Made by a program: the position numbers and the translations under genes
The notes under the pieces: model-generated
Told to the model about the DNA's origin: nothing
Seen by the model: the letters and a program-made list of their open reading frames with translations, nothing else
The model's database searches: none
Origin: Pedinophyceae sp. YPF-701
Taxonomy: Eukaryota; Chlorophyta; Pedinophyceae
Assembly: GCA_916048055.1 (NCBI GenBank)
Contig: CAJZHL010000004.1
Location: 744,001 to 808,000 of the forward strand
DNA: 64,000 nucleotides
Reading direction: 5' to 3'
Shown here: piece after piece, positions 42,621 to 54,155 of the stretch
How positions within the stretch are numbered: position 1 is the first letter of the stretch
How the letters are laid out: every line of letters begins with the position of its first letter

Positions 42621-45093
42621 ATGCAGGGCTCGGAGACGGACACGAAGGCCAAGCGCTATGACCGCCAAGTGCGCGTCTGGGGCGAACAGGGCCAGGCAGC
42701 GCTGGAGTCGGCGCGGGTCTGCCTCCTCAATGCTTCTGCTACAGGTGGGCGTCCAGAACGCCCTGTTCGGCCCTGGTCCGACGCCACTCAGCCCTCGCGA
42801 TCTGAGCTGCCGTCTGGAGCACATCCGCTGAGGTTCCGACCTCGAGAACGCGCACATCATACGCCGGTACAGCTACATGCCTACTTGGCGACGGAAACCG
42901 AGAGGAATCCGCGCTGTACATCTCAGCGACGCACCTTCAATGGTCCTATGCTATTGACACGCCCTGATGCCGCGACGCGCCCGCCCCTCCGCGTCCCGAA
43001 ACGGTCCCACGCGCCTCTCCTGTGTATGATCCGACGCCCCACGCCGCGAAGCCGCACCCCGAGCGCGACCCGCGTGGCCAGCAGCAACCTTGTGTTGATG
43101 ACGTCATCGTCGCAGGATGCGAGGCGCTGAAGAACCTCGTCCTCGGCGGCATCAAGGCGTTCACGATCCTCGACGGCGCCGCCGTCACCGAGCGCGACCT
43201 CGGCTCCAACTTCATGATGCACCGCGCGCACCTCGGCCGCTCCCGCGCCGCCTGCGCCACCGAGCTCCTGCGCGTCCTGAACGACGCCGTCAAGGCGCAG
43301 TACGTCGAGGACCACGCCGACAGGGTCATCGCGTCGAAGCCCGAGTTCTTCGCGGACTTCACGCTCGTCATCGCCTCGAACCTCACGCGCACGTCCGCCC
43401 TGGCGCTCGACGCCATCTGCCGGCCCCGGGGGGTCTCCGTGATCTACGCCCGCACCTGCGGACTCTTCGGGTCCGTCCGGCTCTCCTTCGAGGAGCACCG
43501 CGTCCTCGAAACGCGCCCCGAGGTCCCGCAGGTGCGTCTCCGCGCCGCAAAAAGCAATGCTTCAACGTCACGCACCCTCGCGCACAGCCCCCACGGCCCG
43601 CCGCCCTCCCGCACGCTCGCAGGCGGACCTGCGCTTGGACGCGCCGTGGCCCGAGCTGCAGCAGCACGCCCTGTCGTACGACATGGAGGCGCTGGAGGAC
43701 ATCCAGCACAAGCACGTGCCGTGGGCGTGTGTGCTGCTGCAGGCCGCCGCCTCCTGGCGCGCGGCGCACGGCGGAGCGCTGCCGGCGAACCGCGAGGAGC
43801 AGCGGGCGTTCAAGGACGGCGTGAAGCGCATGGAGCGGGTGGTGGGGGGGGTGTTGCTGGGAGAAGAAAACATCGCCGAGGCGGTGAGCAAGGCGCAGCT
43901 GGTGTGGGCGCCGCGCGGAGGCAGGCCCGAAGACTCCGCGGCGCGCGTGCTGGAGGACCCGTGCGCGACGGACCTGAAACGTGCGAGACCCCCCCCCTCC
44001 ACACTGGTGTTGCGACTATCCACGCCCACACACGCGTCGCTCTCCGAGGGGGCCGAGCAAGCTCGTTCTCTCACGTCCGGGCCGGGCAGAGCCGTTGATG
44101 GCTCTGATTCGGTGGCGGGAGCGAGGCTCCGTCGGGCGGGGGGTTGTTTCCACAGCACTCCCGTTGTGTGCGCTGATGCTTGCAGGGGACGCGGCGGCAT
44201 TCTGGGTGATGGTCGCCGCCCTGCGCCGCTTCGTTCAGACCTCGGGCGGCTATCTGCCGCTGGAAGGCTCGATTCCGGACATGACGGCGACCACTGAGAA
44301 CTATCTGGCGCTGCAGAGAGTGTACAGGTGTGCCACTTGTGTGTGCGTGCAGCAACTCGGGTTCTTTGTTCCGGCGGTGCACGGCGGTAGCGTTCTGCAG
44401 TGTCCCTGCCCAGTGTACGGCTTGTCCCGCGTTCGAGCGTTGCTGCGGCTCGAAGACCTCGTTTTGCAACTGCGGTTCCCTCGCAGGGCCAAGGCTGAGC
44501 AGGACGTCGCGGAGATGGCCAAGCTCGTTGCCGCCGTGCTCTTCGAGCTCGGCCGCGACGCCAACGAGATCCCACGCGACCGCATCGCACACTTCTGCAA
44601 GCACTGCCGCTGCATGACCGTCACCCGCACGCCGTCCCTGGCCTCCGAGCTGTGCGTCGGCGACGCCCCGGCCCCCTCGTCCAGCCTGCGCGAGCGCCTG
44701 CGCAGCGACCTGTCCTCCGGCCCGGAGGCCGCGCACGCCGCCTCGGTGTACGTCGCCCTGCGCGCCAGCGACAAGTTTCACGCGGCGTACGGGCACTACC
44801 CCGGGGCGCTCCCGCCGACGAACACGGCCACGGACGAAGAGACGTCGTCGCTGAAGCAGATGTGCGCGGCCGTGCTGGCGGAGATGGGCATCACGGGCGG
44901 CGTGGCGGTGCCTGACGACGTGGTGGTCGAAACAGTGCGGTTCGGGGCCGGGGAGCCGCACACCGTCGCGGCGCTGGTCGGCGGCATCGCGGCGCAGGAG
45001 GCGATCAAGGTGCTCACGTCGCAGTTCGTGCCCGTCGACGGCGTCGTCGTTTACAGCGGGGTGACCAACACGGCAGCACACATCCCCCTGTGA
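42621..45093 (+). CDS. NAE1: NEDD8-activating enzyme E1 regulatory subunit (NAE1/AXR1)
   Basis: Forms the NEDD8 E1 with UBA3 and so activates cullin-RING ligases. Exons 42621-42744, 43116-43531, 43623-43980, 44186-44327 and 44487-45093 give 548 residues (human 534). Blocks: [90 protein letters not shown] and the C-terminal [20 protein letters not shown], then [13 protein letters not shown]. Like other AXR1 proteins it lacks the catalytic Cys domain. The fourth intron (159 bp) is a multiple of three with an open frame. The stop lies 14 bp from that of the convergent NUBPL gene. Confidence 0.96.
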
Positions 45094-45107
45094 AGGCCCG
45101 CGCGGAG

Positions 45108-46494
45108 TCAGCCCCTGTGAATCGCCTGCAGGATGCCCCACGTGCGCTGCGCGATGCTCGCGAACTCCGACCCCGCCGCGCTGCCCGTGTCGAGCGCCAC
45201 GGGCTTCCCTGCGTCCATCGCCTCGCGCACTGCCACGCGCAACGGGACCTCGCCGAGGAACGGCACGCCCATCTCCTCCGCCGCCGCCCGCGCGCCGCCG
45301 TGCCCGAAGACGTGCGCCTGCGGAACGGGCGGCGCAGGCGCACGGTTGCCGGTCAGTGCATGTGGACCCTGGCGCGAGCGATCGAAGCCGCCGTCTCTAT
45401 GCTGCGCCCTATGCGTTCAAGCCAGGCAAGCGGCGCCACCGGTGCGCGTCTACGCGCGCGCATTCCGTTGTGTCCCAGCCCGATTGCGGAGGGCAGCTTC
45501 GCCCATTCAGGGCGACGCGCCTGCGCGCGCGGGGGGGCGGGGGCGCGTACTTGGGATCCGCAGTTCCCGCACTCGAAGAACGACATGTTCTCGATCAGCC
45601 CGAGCACCTTGACGCGCGCCTGGTGGAACAGGTCCACGCCGCGCCGCGCGTCAATGAGCGCGATCTCCTGCGGCGTGCTGACGATCACCGCGCCGGAGAG
45701 CTTCAGCCGCTGCGACACGGAGATCTGCGCGTCGCCGGTCCCGGGGGGCATGTCGACCACCAACACGTCCAGACCGCCCCACTTCGTGCCAAACATCATC
45801 TTTTCCAACGCGCTCGTGACCATGAGGCCGCGCCACGCCGCGGCCTGCCCGGGCTTCATCAGGAACCCCATCGACATGCACCGCACCCTGCGGCGGCGGG
45901 GCGCGCGGGGAACGGTTGACGTGGCTCTGGCAACACAGGATCGAGTGGTGTGGGCTGGGGTTCGAGGCGGGCTGGCTCGGTCGCGGAGCCGCGACGAAGT
46001 GGTTGTGGCTGGGCGTGCGTTGGCGATGTCGTTGCGCGCCGGGGGAGCGCGTGGAGCGCGCCGCAGCGCAGTCTGATGTGTCGTGCGTGCCTGTAGTTCT
46101 CCTGTGGGATCATGTTCCCGTCGTCGTCGAGCTCAGGCTGGCCAGAGAGCTTCATCATTGTAGGTATACTCGGTCCGTGCACGTCTGCGTCGAGGAGACC
46201 GACGCGGAGCGACAGGGGCGCGGCCGCGAGTGCCACAGCGAGATTCACCGCGCTCGTCGACTTCCCGACCCCGCCTTTCCCTGACGCCACGGCTACGATG
46301 TGCTTCACGCCCGGAATGTCCTGGGGCCGCGGCGGCGCCCGCCCCATCGGCGCTCTTGCCGCGCCTGCGGGCCCGGAAGCGAACCAGCGTAGAGCCCAGC
46401 GCCCGGCCCCTGCCGCGTCAGACGCGGCGCCAAAGGACGCGCATGAATGGCACCTGAATGCATGCGCGCAGTACTGCAGCGCCTCGCCCCTCAT
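45108..46494 (-). CDS. NUBPL: Mitochondrial Fe-S assembly P-loop protein (NUBPL/IND1)
   Basis: Mrp/Nbp35-family ATPase that delivers iron-sulfur clusters to respiratory complex I. Exons 46494-46091, 45887-45551 and 45317-45108 give 316 residues (human 319). An Arg/Ala/Cys-containing leader precedes the deviant Walker A HIVAVASGKGGVGKSTSAVN (residues 66-85), then VGLLDADVHGPSIPTMMKL, MSMGFLMKPGQAAAWRGLMV, WGGLDVLVVDMPPGTGDAQI, IVSTPQEIALIDARRGVDLF and the cluster-binding C-x-x-C in FFECGNCGSQ. The first intron appears to start with GC (ACAG|GCACGC). The joined sequence MIPQENYRVRCMSMGFL keeps family spacing. The closest alternative is the plastid protein HCF101, but its extra N- and C-terminal domains are absent. 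Confidence 0.93.
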
Positions 46495-47156
46495 CGCGTC
46501 GCGCTGTTTCGGCAGGCTCCGAGCGCGCGACCCCGCGAACACACACAGCTCTCCCACGCGGTGATCGCGCTCCCTGCGAGAATGAATCGCAGCGAACCTA
46601 TTCGGTCTTTGCGCAGACGTAAACGATTGTGCGCCCGGCGCTTTCATTCCGGACCCAATCCCCCGCGTCACACCTCTGGGGCGGCAACACGCACTCGGGA
46701 CAACACCCCGCTCCGTCACGTGGCGCGACCCTCGGAAGGAATGACGACGACCTGCGGGCCACGTGCGGGTGCGATGCATGTGTCTCGGTGGCTCCGGCTT
46801 GCAGCCGGTGTGCGCTGAGGGTTCGGGCCACCCAAGGGTGGCGGGTAGGACCTCGCACTGACGAACCGGGCGGCGCTGTGGCCGCGCGACACATCTGGGG
46901 ACCCGCGCGGGGGACCGTGCGACTTGCTCGCTTACAGCGGAGGTCGCTGTCCTCGTGGAGCGTCGATCGTCGGCCCTGAATCGCGGCTGAGTGGCGCACA
47001 GGTCGAACCATTCAGGTTTGCAGTCTCCGAGTGGGGCTCGCGCGACCCGACGCAGCCTGCGTTCGCTGCCCGGAGCAGCGGAAAATTAGTTTGAATAGCG
47101 GAACCGGCGATCCCGAGGCCAGTGAAGGCCGCAGTCCGCGATCCGTGACGAGCACA
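46495..47156. promoter_or_regulatory. Divergent promoter region, NUBPL / GT61 gene
   Basis: 662 bp between two start codons facing away from each other. No gene or repeat recognised. Confidence 0.45.
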
Positions 47157-49976
47157 ATGGCGACCTGGACGCGTACGCCCGCGCTGGCGACCCTCTTGGT
47201 CCTCTTCGCCTCGTTGTCCGGCCTCGTTCTGGGCAGGAATCTCCACAGCGACGTCGTCGAGCCCGCCGGCGACCCTGAGACGGACTGGATCATCATCGAA
47301 GACCTCGTGGACTTCGCGCCCGAGGTTCGCGCCCCGCGCTGTGAGTTCTCGTATGATCGGCGCGGTGACGCGTGGGAACAAATATCCTCTGACGCGAGAG
47401 ACCTTGATCGACGCGCTGCAGGGCGTGACGTTCGTGTTCGGACCGGTCGAGCCCTCTCCGTCGGATGGGCCCGTGATGCGCCCTCCGCCGCGGACGGTCG
47501 ACGAGGACGTGGTGGTCGACTTCGCTGTGGACTTCACGTTCATGCAGGATCTGCTTCCGTCGACGCCCACGCCGTTCACACCCCTCGAGACCGACCAGTT
47601 CGTCGTGAAGATCCCGCACGCGTTCGTGGAGGGCGACGGCGGGCTCGTGTACGACGCAAACGGCCACGTCTATCACGAAACCGGCCACTTCTACACGCGC
47701 AACGGCCTCGGCACCGCGCCTCTCCCGCGCAAGCCCATCCCGGGGACCCGCGCATGCCTCCACTACCCCAAGCTCGCGACGTACGACCCCGGCCCCCTCC
47801 GCCCTCCTCACGGACCTTGCTTCCGCTGCATGTAGTGCTGACGACCGCCCTTGGGACCCGCACCTCGCAGGGCGCTGCAGCCCTACGGTTTCATGTACTA
47901 CCACTGGCTCGCGGAGACGCTGCCGAGGATCGCGCTGCTCAACGCAGCCATGGACGCCGACACGATGCTGCTGACCTGGGGCATGGAGCACGAGCTGGAG
48001 TGGCTCGACAAGCTCGGCATCGACCGCAAGAGGTGCGCAGCGGCAATGCATGACATGCACCTCGTCGAAGCATCCGCGGCCCTCGCACCGCTCAACACAC
48101 TCGCTCTCCTTCCCCGTCCCCCCTCGCGCAGGATCGTGCGCTACGATCCCGACCAGGTCTACTGCGCGACCGAGCTGTTATACCCGAACCCCTCCCCGCG
48201 CATCACGCCGGCCAGGGAGGGCCTGTTGCGGCTCCGTGAGGCGGTGGGCGCGGCCGAGCCGCTGCCAGCCGAGGAGCGCCAGAGCATCGTGCGCCCCCGG
48301 CCCCTCCTGGAGGCGCCCCGCGGCGCATCGTGACGTTGACCGCACCAAGACTCGTCGGCGCCCTTTGGGTTGACGGGGTGACGCCGTGGCTCCTCGCCGC
48401 GCAGGTGTACGTCACGCGGTCGAACGCGGGCTCGCGGTCGGTCAAGGACGAGGAGGACCTCCTGCGCGTGATCCAGCAGCGCTACCCGGACCACAACGTG
48501 GAGGTGTTCCGCGGGGGTCTCTCCCCTGACGAGACGGTCGACGTCTTCCGGCGCGCGAGGGTCGTCGTCGGACCCCACGGCGCGGGCCTCACCAACGCGG
48601 CTTTCTCCGCCCCGGGCACGGCGCTCGTCGAGGTGCGCAGAGCCGCACCGTTTCGGTCGACAGTCGGCGCACACCTTGCAAGCCTGCGTCTGTCTCGTGA
48701 AGGCGGCGCCCCCCTCTGCGCCCGTGTTCGCAGTTCATCTTCATGCACAAGCCTCCGATGATGTTCTGGTCCATGTCTGGAGCCCTCGGTCTCCAGTACT
48801 GGGCGGTGCCCGTCGCACAGGCGTCCTGGCTGCAGCCCGTGCTCGACGTGCCGTTTGCCGACGTCACCGACGTGCTCGACCGCGTCCTCCTCGGGAGGTC
48901 CGCGGACGCCGACGGCGGGGGCGCCATCTGCCCCCCTGGCCACGCTCCCGTGCACGACGAACAGGGCACGTGCAAGCCTTGCGCAGCGGGCTCGTACGCG
49001 TACAACGCGGGGCAGAGCCGCTGCACGCCGTGTGCGCCGGGCAGGTACTCGTCGTACCCCGGCGCCGCCGCGTGCCGCATGTGCCCGGCGGGCACAGCAG
49101 CCAACAGGCGCAGCACCACGTGCCTTCCGTGTCCGCTCGGAACCGACACGTGGCTCCCGGGCGCTCCGGACCAGTCCTTCTGCCAGCCGCAAGACAAGCT
49201 GATCGAGAACCACGCGAAGACCGTGCCGATCGAGGCCGTCGTCGAGAAACTGACCCCCCGGGGGAGTCGGGGGGGGATCTCCGAGGCGCGCAGGTGCGCT
49301 GGCCGGCTCGGCCCACAGCGGAAGCCTGCCTGCCCGCCTGCCACTCGCCGTCCCCGCGCGATGCGTCGCAAGCGACCCGCGCGCACTCCCCTGTGTCGAT
49401 GCAACGCGCAGGCTGCTTCAGGACGACCCGTGCGCCGCAGTGGAGGCTGCGGGTCTGCAGCCGTACCTCGACATGGGTCCGGACGCGATGACCGCGTACG
49501 GCCTCCCAGCAGGGCTCACGTGTGGCTCCACGCAGCCGACCACGCCCGCCCCAGACACTGCACCCCCCGCGGCCAGCGAGCCGCCCGTCACCGCCATGGT
49601 GGGTGCCGCCAGCGCCCCCGCGGCGACCCTCGCGCACTGGAATGCCTCGAGCGCGGCGAACGCCTCCGCACCCTCGCTCCAAGCGCAGGATGGCCCCGGA
49701 GTGTCCAACGCGACGATGCCGTCCATCCCCGTCATGACTCAGGCCCCGGCCAGCACGACCGTCAGCAACGCAACGATCGCGCCGAACCGCACGGCGGCGG
49801 CCCAGGCTCCTGGCGGGTTCCCGTCGACCGCTGCGCCGCCCGTCGAGACGCCCGCAGCTCCGATGGCGACGCCGCCGGGCGAGGTGTCCGGGGCTTGCAT
49901 GGCCTCGATGAGCGGGTACACGCTCGGTGCAGCCGCGGTGGCGTCCGTGGCCCTGATGCTCGCCGTGACGGCGTGA
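47157..49976 (+). CDS. GT61-family glycosyltransferase with Cys-rich region and GPI-type tail
   Basis: Exons 47157-47324, 47422-47780, 47871-48032, 48132-48288, 48405-48632, 48734-49293 and 49412-49976 give 732 residues, all phases matching. The start RTPALATLLVLFASLSGLVL is a signal peptide or anchor. The GT61 (DUF563) core spans about residues 175-360: GFMYYHWLAETLPRIALLNA, VYVTRSNAGSRSV, GLSPDETVDVFRRARVVVGP then HGAGLTNAAFSAPGTALVE. A cysteine-rich stretch at about 420-505 (ICPPGHAPVHDEQGTCKPC, GRYSSYPGAAACRMCPAG) matches the ephrin-receptor-like GCC2/GCC3 repeat. Then come a Ser/Thr/Pro/Ala-rich mucin-like segment with N-glycosylation sites and a hydrophobic C-terminus (YTLGAAAVASVALMLAVTA) like a GPI-attachment signal. 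The acceptor sugar is unknown; GT61 enzymes include xylosyl- and arabinosyltransferases and EOGT. Confidence 0.87.
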
Positions 49977-50889
49977 CACGTGACGTAGACAGATGTGAGG
50001 ATGTCCCTCCCTCGCAAGGGAAAACCCATGGTGACGTGGTGTCTTGTAGCTGGCCTGCACGCACGGTGGGAAAGTGCAGGTGCCGCGACGAGCGCAGCGA
50101 CAGCGACCCGGCAGACGTAGGACCGCGGCGAGCAAGGTCGACATCGGCGCGTCACATGCGCACAAAGCGGCGCTACATGCTGAGTTCGCAGCCAGGGGGT
50201 GGATTTCCCACGGCCCGCAAGGGGGGGAGCAGCGGTTGAATGCCACCGCGGCGTCTGCAGAAAATGACGCTGCGCGGTCGAGGCCCTGCCGTGGGGCAGG
50301 GGACGGGTAGAGGCCGCCCCGTCCGGGCGACCCGTGTGAGGATAGGCCGCAGAAGAAGCCCTCACGTGTCGCGCTACGGGCCAGAAATAGGGCGTGGGGA
50401 CGCTAGAGTGCTGGCCGGGAGGCCTGCGCCCGCGTGTGAGGAACGGCGCGCGCAGGAGCCGGGCGTCGTGGGGGATCCTCAGCGCAAGCAGACGAATGCG
50501 CAGGAGCCGAAGTGAGGGGGGCGTGAATTCATCGGTGGGGGGAAGGCGGGGGTTGAAAAGGGGGTGTTAGAGTGAGTTTGGAAACATGATCCTGCTCGAA
50601 ACCACTGAGGGGGGGCGGAGTAGAATCCATTATGTCCCGTTGGGCCGCCACATGGGCGCCGGAGTGTATGTACTGCATCGGGTGGTCCGCAGACAGTCTT
50701 CCTGCCAATGAGGGGGTGTTGCCGCGTGCACTCCCGAACCGTTCCCGGCGATCGCGCGCAGCGCGTCGCAGGGTCCGAATGGGTGCAGGCGGAGAACGAA
50801 AGTCGGTCGCAGGGGGAGGGGGGAAAGGGAGGGGAGGAGGGGGGGGGTTCTGTGCCAGAGTCAGACGCAAGGAGCCGACGCGTGTCGCG
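49977..50889. other. Convergent intergenic region
   Basis: 913 bp between the stops of the GT61 gene (+) and the proline dehydrogenase gene (-), with several short G- and C-runs. No gene recognised. Both 3' UTRs must lie here. Confidence 0.5.
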
Positions 50890-53451
50890 TTAGCTCTGCT
50901 GCGCGACCTCCTGCTCCGCCGCGGCCGGGCTCGCGCGCCCCGTCAGCCGCCGCCAGAACTCCGCCCGCAGCTTGCGCCGCTCCGCCCCCGCGCCGCCGCC
51001 GCCGGGGCCCGCCATCACCGACGCGTTCTCCACGGCACGGCGCACGAGGTACGGCACGACCTCCGCGACGGGCCCGTACGGCAGGTACTTGTACGCGCGG
51101 TACCCCTTGGCCGCGAGCGGCCACGTCAGATCGTCGGCCATGCCGTACAGCTGCGCAAAGTACACGGGCGCGCTGGGCTCCATCTCCAGCTGGTTCATCA
51201 TGCTGCCCGTGAGCTCGATCGACTCGGCGTTGTGCGACGCGACCATCAGCGCCGCGCGCCCGCGCCGCGCCGCGAGCAGCGCCGCCGCGACCGACCGGTT
51301 GTAGCAGTCGTGGGTGTCCTGGAGCGTGTCGTGGATGGGGTCCGGGTACCCGCGCTCCGCCGCGCGCTCGCGCTCCATGTTCATGTACGCGCCGCGGACG
51401 AGCTTGGCCCCGAGCGTGAAGTTCTCGCGCTCGGCGCGCTCGAGGTCGACCAGCAGCCGCGTGTGGCTGTCCTTGAGGTAGCACTGGTAGGTGTTCATGA
51501 CGACGGCGTTCCCGCCGCGGTTGAACTTGGCCATCACCTGCATCGCGAGGTTGTCGATGGCGCGCTGGAAGTACGAGTGCTCCGCGTCGACCAGCACCTT
51601 GACGCCCAGCGCGCTGGCGCGCGACGCCACCGAGTGCACGCGCGCCTGCAGCCGCCGCCACAGCTGCAGCTCCTCCGCGGTCAGCATCGAGTCCAGCAGC
51701 GGGCCGCCGCTGCGGCACCGCGAGACCACGCTCGGGAGGTCCTCGATGCGGAACCGCGACGACCACTGCACCAGGTCGATGTACCCCGAGCGCTTCGGGT
51801 CCAGGTACCGGAACACCTTGAGCATGCGCTGCTTGCGCGCGTCCTCGTCGCCGGGCTTGAGCGGCTCCACGAAGAGCTCCGGGTACATGACCTCGAACTC
51901 GTCCCAGGAGACAAAGCCGTCGCCGTCGACGTCGAACCGCTCGAACAGGCGGTGCATCTCCGTGAGGACGGTGCTGACGCGCTCGAGGAGGTTGGGGTTC
52001 GCGAGCGCGGTGACCTTGACGGACACGAACGCGGTCTCGCCCGGCGGCGTGACGTCCGCGGCCGCGTTGATGGCAGTCAGGAAGAGACGGTTGTTGAGGT
52101 CCGAGTACTTCTCGACTGAGAGCGGGTACATGCCGCTGGGCGTCTTCGCGTGCATCATGTCCAGCCCGGACTGCGGCGTGGCCTCCATGACCTCGGAGGG
52201 CATCTCGCCGTCCACGGGCGCGTCCAGGTCGCTCTCCGCGGCGTAGTCGAGGATGGTGTTGATGCGGTGCCGCTGCAGCCGGTCGATCGTCGGCCGGATG
52301 TCGTCGACGTTCTCGCCTGCGGGTGCGGGGCGGGGCGGCCGCCACGCGTGGTGAGTCAGCGGCAAGGTGGGTGGGTGCGCGCGGGGCCGGCGGGGCCGGC
52401 GGAGCGCGCGCAGCTTGGATGCTGGGGCGTAGCTAGGGTCACGGGGCGGGCGTGGACAGCGAAGCTGCGGGCGGGGGGGTCGCGGGGGGGCGCGTTTCGG
52501 CGGGTAGCACAGGCGCACCTCCACAGAAGTGCGCGAAGAACGTGTGCTTGATGATCCCGTACGTGAGCTTCTTCCCCACGACGGCCTCGCCGAGGGCGAT
52601 GAGCTGCGCGTGCGGAGGGGGGCGGGGCGGGTGAGGCCGTCGCGGGCCGCGTGGCTGCTGCTTGCGCCAGTGGCTAGGTGGACCAAGGGCGCTACGGGGC
52701 CAATTGAGGGCGCAGCGGGCGAGAGCGCGGTCGCGACAGGATAGTGCGGCGCCGAAGTGCCCCGGACCGCGCGGTGGCGCGGCCTCGGGCCCAGCGTGCG
52801 GCGCGCCGGGAGGGGCGATGGCTGCTGCCTGTTAGGGGGAGCCGAGGTGGTTGCCGCGGCGAGGTGGGCGCGAGAGGGCGGCTGCGGGCCGTGATGGCGG
52901 GCGGCCGCATGTAGATACGCGGGTTCGTGCGTGGAGCAGGCGGCGAGGGCGCCGCGCGCGCCGGCAAGGCGGCTGATGGCTGCTCGTTCGAGGTATTTAG
53001 CAGCCGCTGGAGCCGCGTGGTGCGGCGCTCGGGCCGAGCTGGGGCCCCGGCTCACCTTGTCAGCATTGGCGACGACGGGCTTGATGGCGCACGTCGTAAA
53101 CACACCGTAGGCGTTCAAGAGCTCCGTCCAGCTCCGACCGCGGAAGGGCAATTTGTCAGAATCTGGCCCGATGATGCGGTTGCTGCCCGGGAACGCGCGC
53201 TTGGCCTTCGTCAGCAGCTCGTTCGATGCGTTCCATCGGTCCGTGACGCTCGAGCGGAACTGCTGGCTCTCGTCACTGCAGCATGCACACGACCATGGGG
53301 CTCTCGTGAGTAACCACGCGCTGGACCGGGAGCCGGACCGGTAGCATTCGCTCGTCAGCATTGAACGTCGCGGGGCCGGCCGCTGCCGGGCCAGATGCCG
53401 CGCTTGCGGCGCCGTTCGGGACCGTGCTCCAGAACGTGGGCGCCTTCCCAT
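50890..53451 (-). CDS. PRODH: Proline dehydrogenase with inserted EF-hands
   Basis: FAD enzyme of the mitochondrial inner membrane that oxidises proline to pyrroline-5-carboxylate. Well-supported exons: 53275-53056, 52603-52519 and 52316-50890. The first exon (53451-53344, starting MGRRPRSGARSRTAPQ) is a guess based on phase and a basic leader; another frame in 53.3-53.7 kb could supply it instead. Blocks: SWTELLNAYGVFTTCAIKPV, TYGIIKHTFFAHFCGGE, GVKVLVDAEHSYFQRAIDNL, VVMNTYQCYLKDSH, LGAKLVRGAYMNMERE, MVASHNAESIEL, VYFAQLYGMADDLTW and YRAYKYLPYGPVAEVVPYLV then RRAVEN. Between the N-terminal part and the barrel lies an EF-hand (FDVDGDGFVSWDE) and a second, degenerate one (LDPKRSGYIDLVQW). The catalytic barrel looks intact. 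Confidence 0.9.
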   Translation of the reverse strand: MGRRPRSGARSRTAPQARHLARQRPAPRRSMLTSECYRSGSRSSAWLLTRAPWSCACCSDESQQFRSSVTDRWNASNELLTKAKRAFPGSNRIIGPDSDKLPFRGRSWTELLNAYGVFTTCAIKPVVANADKVSRGPSSARAPHHAAPAAAKYLERAAISRLAGARGALAACSTHEPAYLHAAARHHGPQPPSRAHLAAATTSAPPNRQQPSPLPARRTLGPRPRHRAVRGTSAPHYPVATALSPAAPSIGPVAPLVHLATGASSSHAARDGLTRPAPLRTRSSSPSARPSWGRSSRTGSSSTRSSRTSVEVRLCYPPKRAPPRPPRPQLRCPRPPRDPSYAPASKLRALRRPRRPRAHPPTLPLTHHAWRPPRPAPAGENVDDIRPTIDRLQRHRINTILDYAAESDLDAPVDGEMPSEVMEATPQSGLDMMHAKTPSGMYPLSVEKYSDLNNRLFLTAINAAADVTPPGETAFVSVKVTALANPNLLERVSTVLTEMHRLFERFDVDGDGFVSWDEFEVMYPELFVEPLKPGDEDARKQRMLKVFRYLDPKRSGYIDLVQWSSRFRIEDLPSVVSRCRSGGPLLDSMLTAEELQLWRRLQARVHSVASRASALGVKVLVDAEHSYFQRAIDNLAMQVMAKFNRGGNAVVMNTYQCYLKDSHTRLLVDLERAERENFTLGAKLVRGAYMNMERERAAERGYPDPIHDTLQDTHDCYNRSVAAALLAARRGRAALMVASHNAESIELTGSMMNQLEMEPSAPVYFAQLYGMADDLTWPLAAKGYRAYKYLPYGPVAEVVPYLVRRAVENASVMAGPGGGGAGAERRKLRAEFWRRLTGRASPAAAEQEVAQQS

Positions 53452-54155
53452 AGCGCGCTTCTGGGCCCGTGCGGGACGGCGTCGCCGGCGCGAAGCAATG
53501 CTGCGGGGCGCGAGCAGTTGCCAGGCGGGCGCGGGCGCGCGCGAAGGCGCACCTTGCGGGAGGCTCGTCTGCGTCAGCACGGGCCAGGTGAGCGAGGTTG
53601 TTCGCGCGCTGGATGGCGCATGACACGAGGTTCGTCGCCGCAGCGAGGAAAACAGGGCTGCTCAGGGACGAGACACTGTTGAAAGAGGCTCCCGTCCAGC
53701 GGTTCATCGCAGCCACGAAACGTTTCGTAACAGCAGGGCCTCGCAGGCTGCCGCGCGGTCGCCCGCCACTTGCTTGAAGCTGCTGAAGTTCCGTTTGCTC
53801 CTCTGCACCAGCGACGTCAAGTCTATCCGAGCGCCGCGCCCGCCCCAGCCCAAGGCGCCCGCCCAACCGTCCCGCCACCTGCTGTCAGGTCCACGCCTGC
53901 CTGGGTCAAGCGCCGCCGCCGCGTGACGTGACCCCCGCGCGCCGCGCACGCGCCGCACTGCGCCCGTCCCTGCCCGGCGGCGCCGCGAGCACTTCCTCGC
54001 GTCCCGGCGCCGCGCTCAAACCACGTGGTTTTCACTGAAGACACCCGCGAGCAGCTGAGAGCGAACGAAGTCGGGACCTGTCCGGGAAGCGGGCCGCGCG
54101 GGGCACGGGGCTGCGGCGTCGAGCACGCTCGGGCCGCCGGCGCGGCGCGCGAGCG
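53452..54155. promoter_or_regulatory. Divergent region, PRODH / LPA1-like gene
   Basis: 704 bp between the tentative PRODH start and the ATG of the next gene. Part of it may be coding for the PRODH leader: a minus-strand frame running from about 53707 down to 53340 (MNRWTGASFNSVSSLSSPVF...) looks protein-like and ends at a possible donor. Otherwise promoters. Confidence 0.4.
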
